IMG/VR virus record: IMGVR_UViG_3300037042_005366
Span: 1 to 33,027 of that record
Source: a virus
Length of the DNA stretch: 33,027 nt
Strand: one strand, 5' to 3'
Shown piece after piece: positions 1 through 6,185 of the stretch. How positions within the stretch are numbered: the stretch's first letter is position 1; every line of letters starts with the position of its first letter. The notes under the pieces are model-generated. The model did not search any database. It was given only the letters and a program-made list of their open reading frames with translations, and was not told the DNA's origin. A program made the translations under genes and the position numbers.

Positions 1-1
1 A

Positions 2-70
2 GAAGAAAATAAAAAAGCGGCCGAATATTATAGGAACTATCGGAAAGAAAATCCTAATCCGGCTAAATAA
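2..70 (+). CDS. C-terminal end of an unidentified small protein (partial)
   Basis: Reading frame 2 is open from the window edge to a TAA at 68-70 and gives 22 residues rich in Lys, Glu, Asn and Tyr (ending NPNPAK). The start lies outside the window. It is on the same strand as, and 21 bases before, the next gene, so it probably belongs to the same early operon. The fragment is too short to identify, and it may be a chance open frame. Confidence 0.4.
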   Translation, partial: EENKKAAEYYRNYRKENPNPAK

Positions 71-91
71 CAAGTATATATTTGTGAAGTT

Positions 92-289
92 ATGAAAAAA
101 TTAATGTGTAAAATATTTGGGTGCGATTGGAGGTATAATTTTATGTCAGTCCCGAATAAATGTATTTGCAAAAGATGTCATTCAAAAGCAAAATTGAATT
201 TAAAGACTTTAGAATGGGAGGAAACCATATCATTTAGCAGTAATTTAGGTACTGATGAAGAAATGGCAAACAGATGGTTTAAACTATAA
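92..289 (+). CDS. Small zinc-binding phage protein, DUF1660-like
   Basis: A 65-aa protein beginning MKKLMCKIFGCDW, followed by a CxCxxC cluster (CICKRC, near residues 25-30). The order 'CKIFG.W...C.RC' is the pattern I associate with the DUF1660 family of short prophage proteins, in which paired cysteines and the C/H near the N terminus probably bind one zinc ion. No catalytic motif is visible, and the molecular role of the family is not established. A TATATTTG at 77-84 resembles a Bacteroidota -7 element, but no TTG is found at the right distance upstream, so a promoter is doubtful. It is followed after 12 bases by the DUF5131 gene. Confidence 0.6.
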   Translation: MKKLMCKIFGCDWRYNFMSVPNKCICKRCHSKAKLNLKTLEWEETISFSSNLGTDEEMANRWFKL

Positions 290-301
290 AAAACAAAAAC
301 T

Positions 302-1012
302 ATGGGACTGAACAAAAGTAAAGGAAACATGTACGAATGGGTTACCCACACTTGGAACCCGTTGGCAGGAAAATGTACTCATGCCTGTTCTTATTGTAGC
401 ACAAATAAATTCTATTATCCATCACTCATAGAAAAATATTCCGGGGAACAAAGATTGGTTGAAAAAGAACTTAAAACGAATCTTGGGTCAGGTAATTTTA
501 TATTTGTTTGCGCCCAAAATGATTTATTTAATCTAAGCGTACCTCACGATATAATACAAAAAGTATTAAATTATTGTTCCCAATTCAGAAATGACTATTT
601 ATTTCAAAGTAAAAATCCTTTTAAGTTTATAAATAGTAGTTTATGGTTTCCAAATACAAGCGTTTTTTGTACAACTATTGAAACGAATAGATTCTATGAA
701 AAAATAATGGGCAATACCCCAAGATCAGAAGAAAGGGCTTATTACCTACCGATTGATAGCTACATAACAATTGAACCAATACTTAATTTTGACTTAAAAG
801 ACTTTATTACCTTGTTAAAAGGTGCAAAGCCAAGACAAATTAATGTCGGGGCTGACAGTGGTCATAACAATTTACCAGAACCAAGCAAAGAAAAAATACT
901 TGAATTGATATTTGAACTTGAAAAATTCACGGTAGTTAAGGTTAAAGAGAATTTAAAAAGGCTTATTCAAAACCCTGCAGGCTGTGAAAGCCGTACATTG
1001 ACGAATGTATGA
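302..1012 (+). CDS. DUF5131 (phage Gp37/Gp68-type) radical-SAM-like protein
   Basis: A 236-aa protein with a C25-x3-C29-x2-C32 motif (KCTHACSYC), the arrangement that holds the 4Fe-4S cluster of radical SAM enzymes. The downstream segments (GSGNFIFV, LFQSKNP, TTIETNRFY, YITIEPI, NVGADSG.N.LPEPSKEK) match what I know of the DUF5131 family, once called phage Gp37/Gp68. The family resembles spore photoproduct lyase-like radical SAM proteins, and its substrate is not known. Relatives usually end near 'LKRL'. Here about 14 further residues (QNPAG...) are read through a strongly folded DNA segment (969-1025), so the tail may not be functional. The next gene starts within 40 bases and encodes an ASCH domain, a possible nucleic-acid-modification partner. 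Family assignment is fairly secure; function is open. Confidence 0.8.
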   Translation: MGLNKSKGNMYEWVTHTWNPLAGKCTHACSYCSTNKFYYPSLIEKYSGEQRLVEKELKTNLGSGNFIFVCAQNDLFNLSVPHDIIQKVLNYCSQFRNDYLFQSKNPFKFINSSLWFPNTSVFCTTIETNRFYEKIMGNTPRSEERAYYLPIDSYITIEPILNFDLKDFITLLKGAKPRQINVGADSGHNNLPEPSKEKILELIFELEKFTVVKVKENLKRLIQNPAGCESRTLTNV

Positions 1013-1025
1013 TGCCGGGGGTTTT
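969..1025 (+). other. Folded segment at the DUF5131-ASCH gene junction
   Basis: AAAACCC (969-975) can pair with GGGTTTT (1019-1025), enclosing two small hairpins: GGCT/AGCC near 980-992 and TACATT-GACG-AATGTA at about 994-1009. A five-base T run follows the G run. It covers the last codons of the DUF5131 gene and ends about 19 bases before the preferred ASCH start at 1044. It could act as an attenuator, a processing site or a weak terminator. No function is shown by the sequence alone. Confidence 0.35.
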
Positions 1026-1043
1026 TACATTAAAAATCGAACT

Positions 1044-1454
1044 ATGAAAACAGAAAAAGAGAAAAACTTACGCCTTCCAGTAACGACTAAGTGGTTTGAG
1101 ATGACAAAAGCGGGCATTAAAACAGAAGATTACAGGGAAATTACACCTTATTGGGTTAAGAGATTAACACAATTTGATAAAAAAGAATGTGATATTGATC
1201 AAGCTTGTGATTTTTTAAAAAAAGGAAAAGAATATAATGATACTAATTGTTTTGGGCGGGTTAAGTATTCTTTTTATTTTCCTAAAAAATTTAGAAATAA
1301 TATAATGACATTAGCCTATCCCAAATCAACCGATTCTGAAAGAATTTCAAAGCTCGAACATAAAGGGATTGAAATTAGAACAGGGAATTCAGAATGGGGG
1401 GCAGAGCCGAATAAATTATACTTCGTTATCATGCACGGAAATATTTTAACATAA
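1044..1454 (+). CDS. ASCH-domain phage protein
   Basis: A 136-aa protein when started at the ATG at 1044. The frame is open from 1005, but those 13 extra codons overlap the previous gene and a folded region, and residue 14 (MKTEKEK) is followed directly by conserved sequence. The segment LRLPVTTKWFEMTKAGIKTEDYRE, then TPYWVKRL, fits the 'kwFd.I..G.K..EYRe..pyW..RL' signature of ASCH/PUA-like domains in Bacteroidota phages. The C-terminal part (EIRTGNSEWGAEP..LYFVI) fits the end of the same fold. ASCH domains bind RNA or modified nucleotides; no substrate can be read here. It is co-directional with the radical-SAM-like gene upstream. Confidence 0.7.
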   Translation: MKTEKEKNLRLPVTTKWFEMTKAGIKTEDYREITPYWVKRLTQFDKKECDIDQACDFLKKGKEYNDTNCFGRVKYSFYFPKKFRNNIMTLAYPKSTDSERISKLEHKGIEIRTGNSEWGAEPNKLYFVIMHGNILT

Positions 1455-1464
1455 TTTTATAACT

Positions 1465-1728
1465 ATGAAAAAGCAAAAAGAAATTCAAAAAAAACATCAA
1501 GAGTTTTTGAAATTATTTAACCCCTTACTGGATTTTATGAAAAAAAACGGGTTCAGTTATTTTGTTGTAGCAGGGAAAGACGGGATTTGCGCCCGTTACA
1601 TAGAAGGGAATCCTTATGACCTTTCGGCAATGATAGGAGAACTGGCTGAAAAAAACAAACAGGTAAAAGAAATATTTGAGTATGGGATCAAATCTTTGGA
1701 AACCGATAAAACAGAGGATTCAAAATGA
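1465..1728 (+). CDS. Small protein of unknown function
   Basis: An 87-aa, charged, mostly helical protein starting 10 bases after the ASCH gene. It has a basic N terminus (KKQKEIQKKHQEF), a short hydrophobic stretch FSYFVVAGKDGICARYIEG near residues 30-50 that could form a beta hairpin, and a helical C terminus. I do not recognise the family. Its stop overlaps the next start by four bases (ATGA at 1725-1728), which suggests translational coupling and supports it as a real gene. Confidence 0.65.
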   Translation: MKKQKEIQKKHQEFLKLFNPLLDFMKKNGFSYFVVAGKDGICARYIEGNPYDLSAMIGELAEKNKQVKEIFEYGIKSLETDKTEDSK

Positions 1729-1955
1729 ATAAACTGACACTGTTCCCTTGCGGGACAATGGTGAAAACCAAGTATGGATCGATTAAAGGGATGATTACGT
1801 CTCAAAATATAAGATTCGACAGGGTGCAATATGAAATAAGTTACTTTAACGCTGGGGAACACGAAACGGTCTGGATGAACGAAAACGAATTTGAAATAGA
1901 TGAAGAAAAAAGAAAGCTTGGGTTTAAAACAGTTTTTTACGGATTTGAACACTAA
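1725..1955 (+). CDS. Small beta-barrel-like protein of unknown function
   Basis: A 76-aa protein whose ATG overlaps the previous stop (ATGA). The pattern GTMVKTKYGSIKGMIT....ISYF.AGEHETVWMNENEFEI looks like a short SH3/KOW/Tudor-like beta barrel, a shape seen in many small phage proteins that modify the properties of a locus-encoded partner. This is a fold guess from residue pattern, not a recognised family. There is no membrane segment or metal site. Confidence 0.65.
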   Translation: MNKLTLFPCGTMVKTKYGSIKGMITSQNIRFDRVQYEISYFNAGEHETVWMNENEFEIDEEKRKLGFKTVFYGFEH

Positions 1956-1967
1956 AATTTAAAATAC

Positions 1968-2222
1968 ATGATGCAATCAATTGAAATGACGCACTCCGAA
2001 AAAGTAGAGATGTATCGAATGGTAGAAAAAGACAAATTGATAGAAATGTTGATAGAAGCAAACAATGTTATTAACCGACTAACGGAAGTAAAAAACTTGC
2101 AGCGACCTCCTGTTATAAAATCGGTTTGCTCATGTGATAATGTTCATAGTGAAATAGAAACTAAAACTAATTTCTGTGGGTATTTATTAAAAATAACAAA
2201 AAATGAATATTGTATTTTATAA
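1968..2222 (+). CDS. Small phage protein with helical N terminus
   Basis: An 84-aa protein. Residues 7-42 (THSEKVEMYRMVEKDKLI and following) form an amphipathic helical region of the 'EKxEMY..l.K.eLIeMLIeaN..i.rL' kind seen in small Bacteroidota phage proteins. The C terminus has several cysteines (SVCSC, NFC, YCIL) without a clean zinc pattern. Its last 20 bases overlap a 43-aa frame starting at 2203. Function unknown. Confidence 0.55.
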   Translation: MMQSIEMTHSEKVEMYRMVEKDKLIEMLIEANNVINRLTEVKNLQRPPVIKSVCSCDNVHSEIETKTNFCGYLLKITKNEYCIL

Positions 2223-2334
2223 CGGAAATTTTACTTCTGTTTGTGAAAAACGGTTTTCTTATTTTATTGAAAAAATAAAACCTCCTGTAACACAAGAAAA
2301 GATAATCAATTACAAGGAAAGAATTGTTAAATAA
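2203..2334 (+). CDS. Small ORF, 43 aa, unknown
   Basis: ATG at 2203 and TAA at 2332-2334 give 43 residues (MNIVFYNGNFTSVCEKRF...). It fills the space between the 84-aa gene and the HNH-like gene at 2341, overlaps the former by 20 bases, and ends six bases before the latter. Tight packing on the same strand favours a real gene. No motif is recognised. Confidence 0.45.
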   Translation: MNIVFYNGNFTSVCEKRFSYFIEKIKPPVTQEKIINYKERIVK

Positions 2335-2340
2335 TTTCAA

Positions 2341-2637
2341 ATGATATTTAAAACGCAAAAGCAAATGTTCGAGTGGATATGGGAAACAAGACCCCATGTT
2401 TCTGAACTTTCGGGAGAGCCATTGTTGCCTAAAGGTCATTTTAAATGGCATTGGCAGTTTTTGCACGTTTTGCCAAAAGGAAGTTACCCAAGCATGAAAC
2501 TTGACCCCGATAACATACTTTTGGGGCTTCCAGACGAACATTCCCACCAAGAGCGGTACGAAGTGTTCAAAGACAAAAAAATTGAATTAAAACGAAAATA
2601 TGCAGAAGAACATAAAATAAAGAAATATGGACGGTAA
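2341..2637 (+). CDS. HNH/NinG-like phage protein
   Basis: A 98-aa protein with the order RPHVSELSGEPL (residues 17-28), KWHWQFLHVLPKG (about 35-47), LDPDNILLGLPDEHSHQE (about 54-71), then a basic helix. The spacing of His/Trp/His followed by 'DNI...DEH' resembles the beta-beta-alpha metal site of HNH and NinG-type nucleases encoded next to RusA-like resolvases in phages. The zinc-binding cysteines of classical HNH proteins are absent. It overlaps the truncated rusA-like gene by 11 bases, so the two were probably translated together. Nuclease activity is an inference; a DNA-recombination role fits the context. Confidence 0.5.
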   Translation: MIFKTQKQMFEWIWETRPHVSELSGEPLLPKGHFKWHWQFLHVLPKGSYPSMKLDPDNILLGLPDEHSHQERYEVFKDKKIELKRKYAEEHKIKKYGR

Positions 2638-2809
2638 AACAGTAATTGAATTAAAAATAAAGCCACTTTCAGTAAATAATGCTTGGCAAGGAAGAAGGTT
2701 TAAGACTTATAAATATAAACAATTTGAACGTGATGTTTTATTTACATTGCCTAAATTGGGGATACCAGAAGGTAAACTTCAAATTGAAATTTGTTTTGGA
2801 TTCAGTTAA
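2627..2809 (+). pseudogene. rusA: RusA-like Holliday junction resolvase, N-terminal remnant
   Basis: A 60-aa frame starting ELKIKPLSVNNAWQGRRFKT, then YKQFERDVL...GKLQIEICFGFS and a TAA. This matches the N-terminal half of phage RusA endonucleases, which in full run to roughly 115-130 aa. In the family, the next segment ('FGFSN..SD.DNPVKP..D.L...YGF') carries the catalytic Asp cluster and a Lys. The stop falls exactly before that segment, and the other two frames downstream do not continue it, so this looks like a deletion rather than a frameshift. Without the Asp residues the product cannot cut DNA; a dimer-forming or DNA-binding fragment remains possible. The next gene starts 18 bases later after an AAAAAGGGGG run. 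Confidence 0.75.
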
Positions 2810-2827
2810 AATTTTAAAAAGGGGGTT

Positions 2828-3064
2828 ATGAAAAAAACGATTAAAGGAGATAAATTTATGATTGATTTTAAAGAACTCCCAGAGCCGGATTGTCATTTTT
2901 ACGATAAGGAATATAATAAATGGATTTGGGCGTACTCTAAAGAGTTAATAGATTCAATAACAAAAAAAGAACCGCATCCTAAAAATTGTACTTGTGGGGA
3001 AGAAAGTACCGGATGGATGGAATTAAAATGCTGCAATAATTGCGGCAAACCAATTAAATTTTAA
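2828..3064 (+). CDS. Small zinc-ribbon protein
   Basis: A 78-aa protein. The C-terminal third has two cysteine pairs (CTCGEE near 55-57; CCNNCGKPI near 69-74) separated by about 12 residues, a likely one-zinc ribbon. The N-terminal part is rich in aromatic and acidic residues (PDCHFYDKEYNKWIWAY). A second in-frame ATG at 2858 is preceded by AAAGGAGA, so translation may start there and give 68 aa. The ribbon suggests nucleic-acid or protein binding; no family recognised. Confidence 0.6.
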   Translation: MKKTIKGDKFMIDFKELPEPDCHFYDKEYNKWIWAYSKELIDSITKKEPHPKNCTCGEESTGWMELKCCNNCGKPIKF

Positions 3065-3083
3065 ATTAAAATATTAAATCACC

Positions 3084-3620
3084 ATGAAAAATAGATTTGA
3101 AAAATATTTGAAGTACGTAAAAGAGAACGGTAAAATAGTAAACGTAAGCCCTGATGCGCTTAAGTTAGCTGATGAAGCATTTTTATTGTTCAAAAGTATG
3201 TACAATACAAATTACGGGTCAATAAATGAAGAAGAAAATTTAATATCAATCCATTCAGGAGGTTGGTCTGATAATGAAGAATTGATCCGTGAATTTGAAG
3301 AAACCGGATGGTGGTTAAAAAACCATGAAATAACGGCAAGGGGCGGTCATTATTATTTTGACACCGATTTTCATGCGGATAAAGAATGGGAGATTGTAGG
3401 AATGAATGCGACCAAATTTAATTGGCGGAAATTAAAGGATAGTGTTCCAATAATGACACCTACGCAGTGGAGTGAAGATGTATTGCTTGTAGATGAAGAA
3501 GGAAAACAATGGATAGATACTTTGTTTTATGACACGGGAGGTAAACCATTATTTTGGTTGTCACGAAGAACGGATGCAACACATTGGATGCCATTACCAT
3601 TTTCACCAGTTTGCACATAA
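3084..3620 (+). CDS. Phage protein with DUF551-like C-terminal domain
   Basis: A 178-aa protein in two parts. Residues 1-115 are an aromatic-rich domain I do not recognise (SIHSGGWSDNEELIREFEETGWW, HEITARGGHYYFDTDF). Residues 116-178 (KLKDSVPIM, VLLVDEEGKQW, then DATHWMPLPFSP) match the DUF551 pattern, which ends in 'VTHWMPLPepP' in many phage and prophage proteins. DUF551 is a small beta-rich domain of unknown function. The fusion suggests a phage accessory protein; no enzymatic residues are obvious. Confidence 0.6.
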   Translation: MKNRFEKYLKYVKENGKIVNVSPDALKLADEAFLLFKSMYNTNYGSINEEENLISIHSGGWSDNEELIREFEETGWWLKNHEITARGGHYYFDTDFHADKEWEIVGMNATKFNWRKLKDSVPIMTPTQWSEDVLLVDEEGKQWIDTLFYDTGGKPLFWLSRRTDATHWMPLPFSPVCT

Positions 3621-3650
3621 CTATAATATACCAATTTTAAACAAAATACG

Positions 3651-3971
3651 ATGGAAACAGCAAAAGAATTTTTCAACAAACAATTAATCACAGATGCTAA
3701 CTGTCCGATAGATACGCTTGCGCACAAATACGACAGAAGCGATTTATTTAAATTCACCGAAGCGTACCACAAAAATTGCACGTTAAAGTGTGCAAACACC
3801 GTTCCGTATCAAAAATGCCCGGTGTGCGAAGGCGAAGGTGAGGTACTCGTTAATCAATTTATTTTAGACAGTACAATAAAGTTGCCAAATTATAAACCTT
3901 GCCATGCGTGCAAAGGAGAAGGCATAATACCAATGCACGTACTTTCTTCAAAACAGGAAACGGTTGATTAA
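3651..3971 (+). CDS. Small protein with DnaJ-type CxxCxGxG zinc motifs
   Basis: A 106-aa protein with two CxxCxGxG repeats (CPVCEGEGEV near 56-65 and CHACKGEGII near 84-93), the same unit that forms the zinc-binding middle domain of DnaJ. A further CTLKC pair lies just upstream. DnaJ has four such units; here there are two, enough for one zinc. The J domain is absent. It may be a small zinc-stabilised adaptor; the function is unknown. Confidence 0.6.
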   Translation: METAKEFFNKQLITDANCPIDTLAHKYDRSDLFKFTEAYHKNCTLKCANTVPYQKCPVCEGEGEVLVNQFILDSTIKLPNYKPCHACKGEGIIPMHVLSSKQETVD

Positions 3972-3980
3972 CCTTGCACA

Positions 3981-4247
3981 ATGGAAACAATAAGTTCAAA
4001 TAAATTCGATGAAAACGGACGGGAAATTCTTGTCGGTGATACATTAGAAGCTCAATTTTTTAACGGAGAGCAATATAAGGCTATTTTAAAAGTGGTAATT
4101 GACCCACGGGATAATGAAATTTGCCTCCAAATGATCTCTGGGAACAAAAAGGCAATGGAAAACTTTAATGATAAATCCCCATATCAAGCCTTTCCGTCCG
4201 AAAACGAAAAAGGGTGGTTGAGGAAAGGTGTAATTATAAATAGGTAA
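3981..4247 (+). CDS. YopX-like small phage protein
   Basis: An 88-aa protein. The start 'NKFDENGREILVGDTLEAQF' resembles the opening strand of YopX-type phage proteins ('D.nGkeIyeGDiv'). The rest is beta-rich with a basic C terminus (GWLRKGVIINR). YopX proteins are small accessory phage proteins with no settled activity. It starts 10 bases after the previous gene and ends two bases before the next. The family call rests on a short motif and may be wrong. Confidence 0.5.
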   Translation: METISSNKFDENGREILVGDTLEAQFFNGEQYKAILKVVIDPRDNEICLQMISGNKKAMENFNDKSPYQAFPSENEKGWLRKGVIINR

Positions 4248-4249
4248 CC

Positions 4250-4471
4250 ATGAAGATAAACCTTACTTGCCTCTCCTGCGGTGCAGAGTTCAAGGTGGAA
4301 TGCAACGGGATAAAATACGTCCACTTTGGAAAAGAAAACTGTGTGAAGTTATTAGATAAAAACCTTACTTGCCCGGAGTGCAGTTCCGAACGGCTGAACT
4401 TTACGAGCAATTTGAAAATTAAAAAAGAGGATTATCCAAAAAAACTACTTCACAACAACAACAAGAAGTGA
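4250..4471 (+). CDS. Zinc-ribbon protein, last gene of the early strand
   Basis: A 73-aa protein with CLSC (residues 7-10) and CPEC (about 41-44) pairs, a typical zinc ribbon that would bind nucleic acid or another protein. It ends at 4471 and overlaps the 3' end of the opposing late gene (4445-5158) by 27 bases. This is therefore the convergence point of early and late transcription. No terminator hairpin is visible there, so read-through from each side would produce antisense RNA. Confidence 0.6.
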   Translation: MKINLTCLSCGAEFKVECNGIKYVHFGKENCVKLLDKNLTCPECSSERLNFTSNLKIKKEDYPKKLLHNNNKK

Positions 4472-5158
4472 AAGGACAGCAAGCCCATAGGCAATGTCCC
4501 TTTGTTTTTTGAAATTTTTAGTCCTACCGTCCTGAAAAATGTCCTTTGTGTTATGTTCTGCAATGATAAGGTCTTTCATTATGAACATTTTGTCAGTTGC
4601 GGTTTTATACTCTAAAAATGTTTTTATTTGTTGATCTTGCGAAAACATGACCCTGTTCATTGATTCTATCTGTTCTATCAGGAGTAAGTTGTTTTTCAAA
4701 TGAAACTCCCCGTCAAGAAAAGCTTTGTTTGCAAACTTTATGGATTCAAAGCTTATCAAGTATTTATCTCCCATTTTTAAAGGTCCATAATTTTCCCCTG
4801 TAAAAGAAATGAAATATCCGACCTGTTCCAGTTCCGTCATGTCCGAAATTTGGCTGTAAATTTTCAATTTTTCGGCTTCCAACAGTTTTATTTTACCGTT
4901 TATTGCAAATACCTCTGATTTTCCCCTGAAAACAAGTTTTTGAAGGCTGTCAACACGTTTTAACAACTTTGCGGTGTCCTGCTTCAAAATGGTTACCGTG
5001 TCGTTATAAAGGCTTATTTTCGCCTCGGATAATTCAAGCTTCCCGTTTATTTCATTTTTACTGTTCCTTTCATTCAGGAATTTATAAAACATAAAAGCGG
5101 ATATTGACAATACTGCAATCACAAAGATTGTCAGGGCTATTTTTAATGTCTTTTTCAT
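4445..5158 (-). CDS. Coiled-coil membrane protein at the end of the lysis module
   Basis: A 237-aa protein with an N-terminal membrane anchor (about residues 5-27, IALTIFVIAVLSISAFMFY), a long charged heptad-like region from about 40 to 105, a mixed globular part, and a second hydrophobic segment at the extreme C terminus (about 222-236, YGLAVLSLLVVVV). Both ends therefore reach a membrane, with the middle exposed. Last-gene position after lysozyme plus this layout would suit a spanin-like function (disrupting the outer membrane), but there is no lipobox or Rz sequence match. That role is only inferred. Its tail overlaps the last early gene. Confidence 0.6.
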   Translation of the reverse strand: MKKTLKIALTIFVIAVLSISAFMFYKFLNERNSKNEINGKLELSEAKISLYNDTVTILKQDTAKLLKRVDSLQKLVFRGKSEVFAINGKIKLLEAEKLKIYSQISDMTELEQVGYFISFTGENYGPLKMGDKYLISFESIKFANKAFLDGEFHLKNNLLLIEQIESMNRVMFSQDQQIKTFLEYKTATDKMFIMKDLIIAEHNTKDIFQDGRTKNFKKQRDIAYGLAVLSLLVVVVK

Positions 5159-5177
5159 AAAATGTATTTTTTAGAAT

Positions 5178-5201
5178 AAGAACAGGGCGAACCCTGTTCT
5201 T
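5178..5201. other. Perfect 10-bp hairpin between two late genes
   Basis: AAGAACAGGG (5178-5187) and CCCTGTTCTT (5192-5201) form a perfect stem with a four-base loop (TTCG on the - strand). It lies between the genes at 5205 and 5158. The flanks are A/T-rich on both sides, without a clean T run on the late (-) strand, so it may be a weak bidirectional terminator or an mRNA-stabilising or processing hairpin. Confidence 0.55.
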
Positions 5202-5204
5202 TAT

Positions 5205-5459
5205 TTATTTTAAAGTGATATTGGCAAATGTTTGTCCATCCCCTACCATTATAAAATATAGAGATTTTTTATACAACGGTATCAATTTACCGTCAAAATA
5301 AGAAACAAATCCATAAACATCCTTCTTGTCGCATTTAGTTGCTTCCAGTGAAGCTGTAAAATTTTCTTTGTTTCTTTCTTCTAAAATAAGCGCATAATTA
5401 ACACCAAGAATGGTATTGATTTCTGCATTTTCCGATGTGATCCTTCTTAAAATAAACAT
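5205..5459 (-). CDS. Conserved small phage protein next to the lysozyme gene
   Basis: An 84-aa protein when started at the ATG at 5459 (MFILRRITSENAEINTILG). The frame stays open to 5504, but those 15 residues are read from the intergenic leader and lack the conserved look. The end (DVYGFVSYFDGKLIPLYKKSLYFIMVGDGQTFANIT) matches a small protein type I associate with Bacteroidota phages, where a 'plyk...yIm...G.TF.nlt' ending is common. It is predicted to be soluble and beta-rich; function unknown. It sits between the lysozyme and the coiled-coil membrane protein. Confidence 0.6.
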   Translation of the reverse strand: MFILRRITSENAEINTILGVNYALILEERNKENFTASLEATKCDKKDVYGFVSYFDGKLIPLYKKSLYFIMVGDGQTFANITLK

Positions 5460-5531
5460 ATTTATGTATTTATATATTAAGTGCAGTTTGAACCCACCGC
5501 ACATTGGGGTTCTAAAATGTTTTTTATTTTT

Positions 5532-6071
5532 TTATGTTTGAAAATAAAGTGTCGCTTCTTTTAATCTTCTTATAGCAAGTCCAACAAGATAATCATCCCC
5601 GGATTTTATCCACATCATAAACGCTTGTGAAATCCTTGCATCTTTCGGATTTGTTTTTATATACTGATACAGTGTCGATTTTATAAAACTACCGATACCT
5701 AAATTGAACACAAAATCGGCACAAGCGTAAAATTGATTGTCGTTAAGTTTTAGGTTAAGGCTTTTTAATTGCCTTTCTGTTTTTGCAAAATCAATATCGA
5801 GCAACCTTTCCGCTTCTATGTCGTCATCTATGTTAGGGTCGTTTATGAACGCAATTTTTCTGGCGTATGCTTCGTTTTCTTTTCCTTTTAACGCCTTTCC
5901 GGTTTTTGGGTCAATCATTAAATGACCCCAAGCTTCCGTCCAGTTTCCAGCCGGGTCCATTTTCGGTTGATACCCGATAAGCGATAAATCCCCGTCATGT
6001 AAACTTTCGGAAAATTTCAAAATCTCCAAACATCTATCACGAGCCGTTACTATTCTGTATTCATACCCCAT
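5532..6071 (-). CDS. Endolysin, GH24 (T4-type) lysozyme
   Basis: A 179-aa muramidase that cleaves the peptidoglycan glycan chain at the end of infection. The active-site region reads SESLHDGDLSLIG, then KMDPAGNWTEAWGH. Glu22, Asp39 and Thr45 correspond to the Glu/Asp/Thr triad of T4 lysozyme; the Asp-to-Thr spacing is the usual six, while the Glu-to-Asp loop is longer, as I know it from Bacteroidota phages. The C-terminal lobe has the expected LNDNQFYACADFVFNLGIGSF and a final RR-L-KEA-LY. There is no signal peptide, so a holin is needed for release. The gene is transcribed in the late operon; a candidate antisense RNA (6126-6185) lies across its leader. Confidence 0.93.
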   Translation of the reverse strand: MGYEYRIVTARDRCLEILKFSESLHDGDLSLIGYQPKMDPAGNWTEAWGHLMIDPKTGKALKGKENEAYARKIAFINDPNIDDDIEAERLLDIDFAKTERQLKSLNLKLNDNQFYACADFVFNLGIGSFIKSTLYQYIKTNPKDARISQAFMMWIKSGDDYLVGLAIRRLKEATLYFQT

Positions 6072-6088
6072 GTTTATTTTAGTTTTTC

Positions 6089-6119
6089 TTGACTTTTGTT
6101 AAAAAACAAATTATCTTTG
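6089..6119 (+). promoter_or_regulatory. Bacteroidota-type promoter facing against the late operon
   Basis: TTG at 6089-6091 (within CTTGAC), a 20-base spacer, and TATCTTTG at 6112-6119 followed by CA. This is an exact match to the TTG / TAnnTTTG promoter of Bacteroidota vegetative sigma factor. It points to the + strand, opposite to the holin-like and lysozyme genes on either side. Transcription should start near 6126, and an intrinsic terminator follows within 60 bases. Confidence 0.75.
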
Positions 6120-6125
6120 CAATGC

Positions 6126-6185
6126 CATATTTATTACATTTTTTACTTTAACCGGGGTTTTTGCTTGTTGCTCCCCGGTTTTTTT
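6126..6185 (+). ncRNA. Candidate short antisense RNA in the lysis cassette
   Basis: The interval between the + strand promoter and the + strand terminator would give an RNA of about 60 bases. It has an AU-rich 5' half and a terminator hairpin as its 3' half. Its sequence is complementary to the holin-lysozyme intergenic part of the late mRNA, upstream of the lysozyme start codon, so it could limit lysozyme translation or endolysin mRNA stability. The ends are predicted, not seen. The ATG at 6122 precedes the predicted start site, so a coding role is unlikely. Confidence 0.5.
6150..6185 (+). terminator. Intrinsic terminator on the + strand
   Basis: AACCGGGG (6150-6157) pairs with CCCCGGTT (6173-6180) around a 15-base loop, and T6179-T6185 form a seven-base T run. 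The orientation is + only: on the late (-) strand the hairpin is followed by TTAAAG. It therefore ends a transcript from the promoter at 6089-6119 rather than the late operon. Confidence 0.75.

Noticed and set aside
77-84. TATATTTG resembling a -7 element before the first complete gene
   Set aside because: No TTG at about 20 bases upstream, so not called as a promoter.
6122-6151. Nine-codon leader peptide (MPYLLHFLL) before the hairpin
   Set aside because: Its ATG lies before the predicted transcription start of the promoter at 6089-6119.
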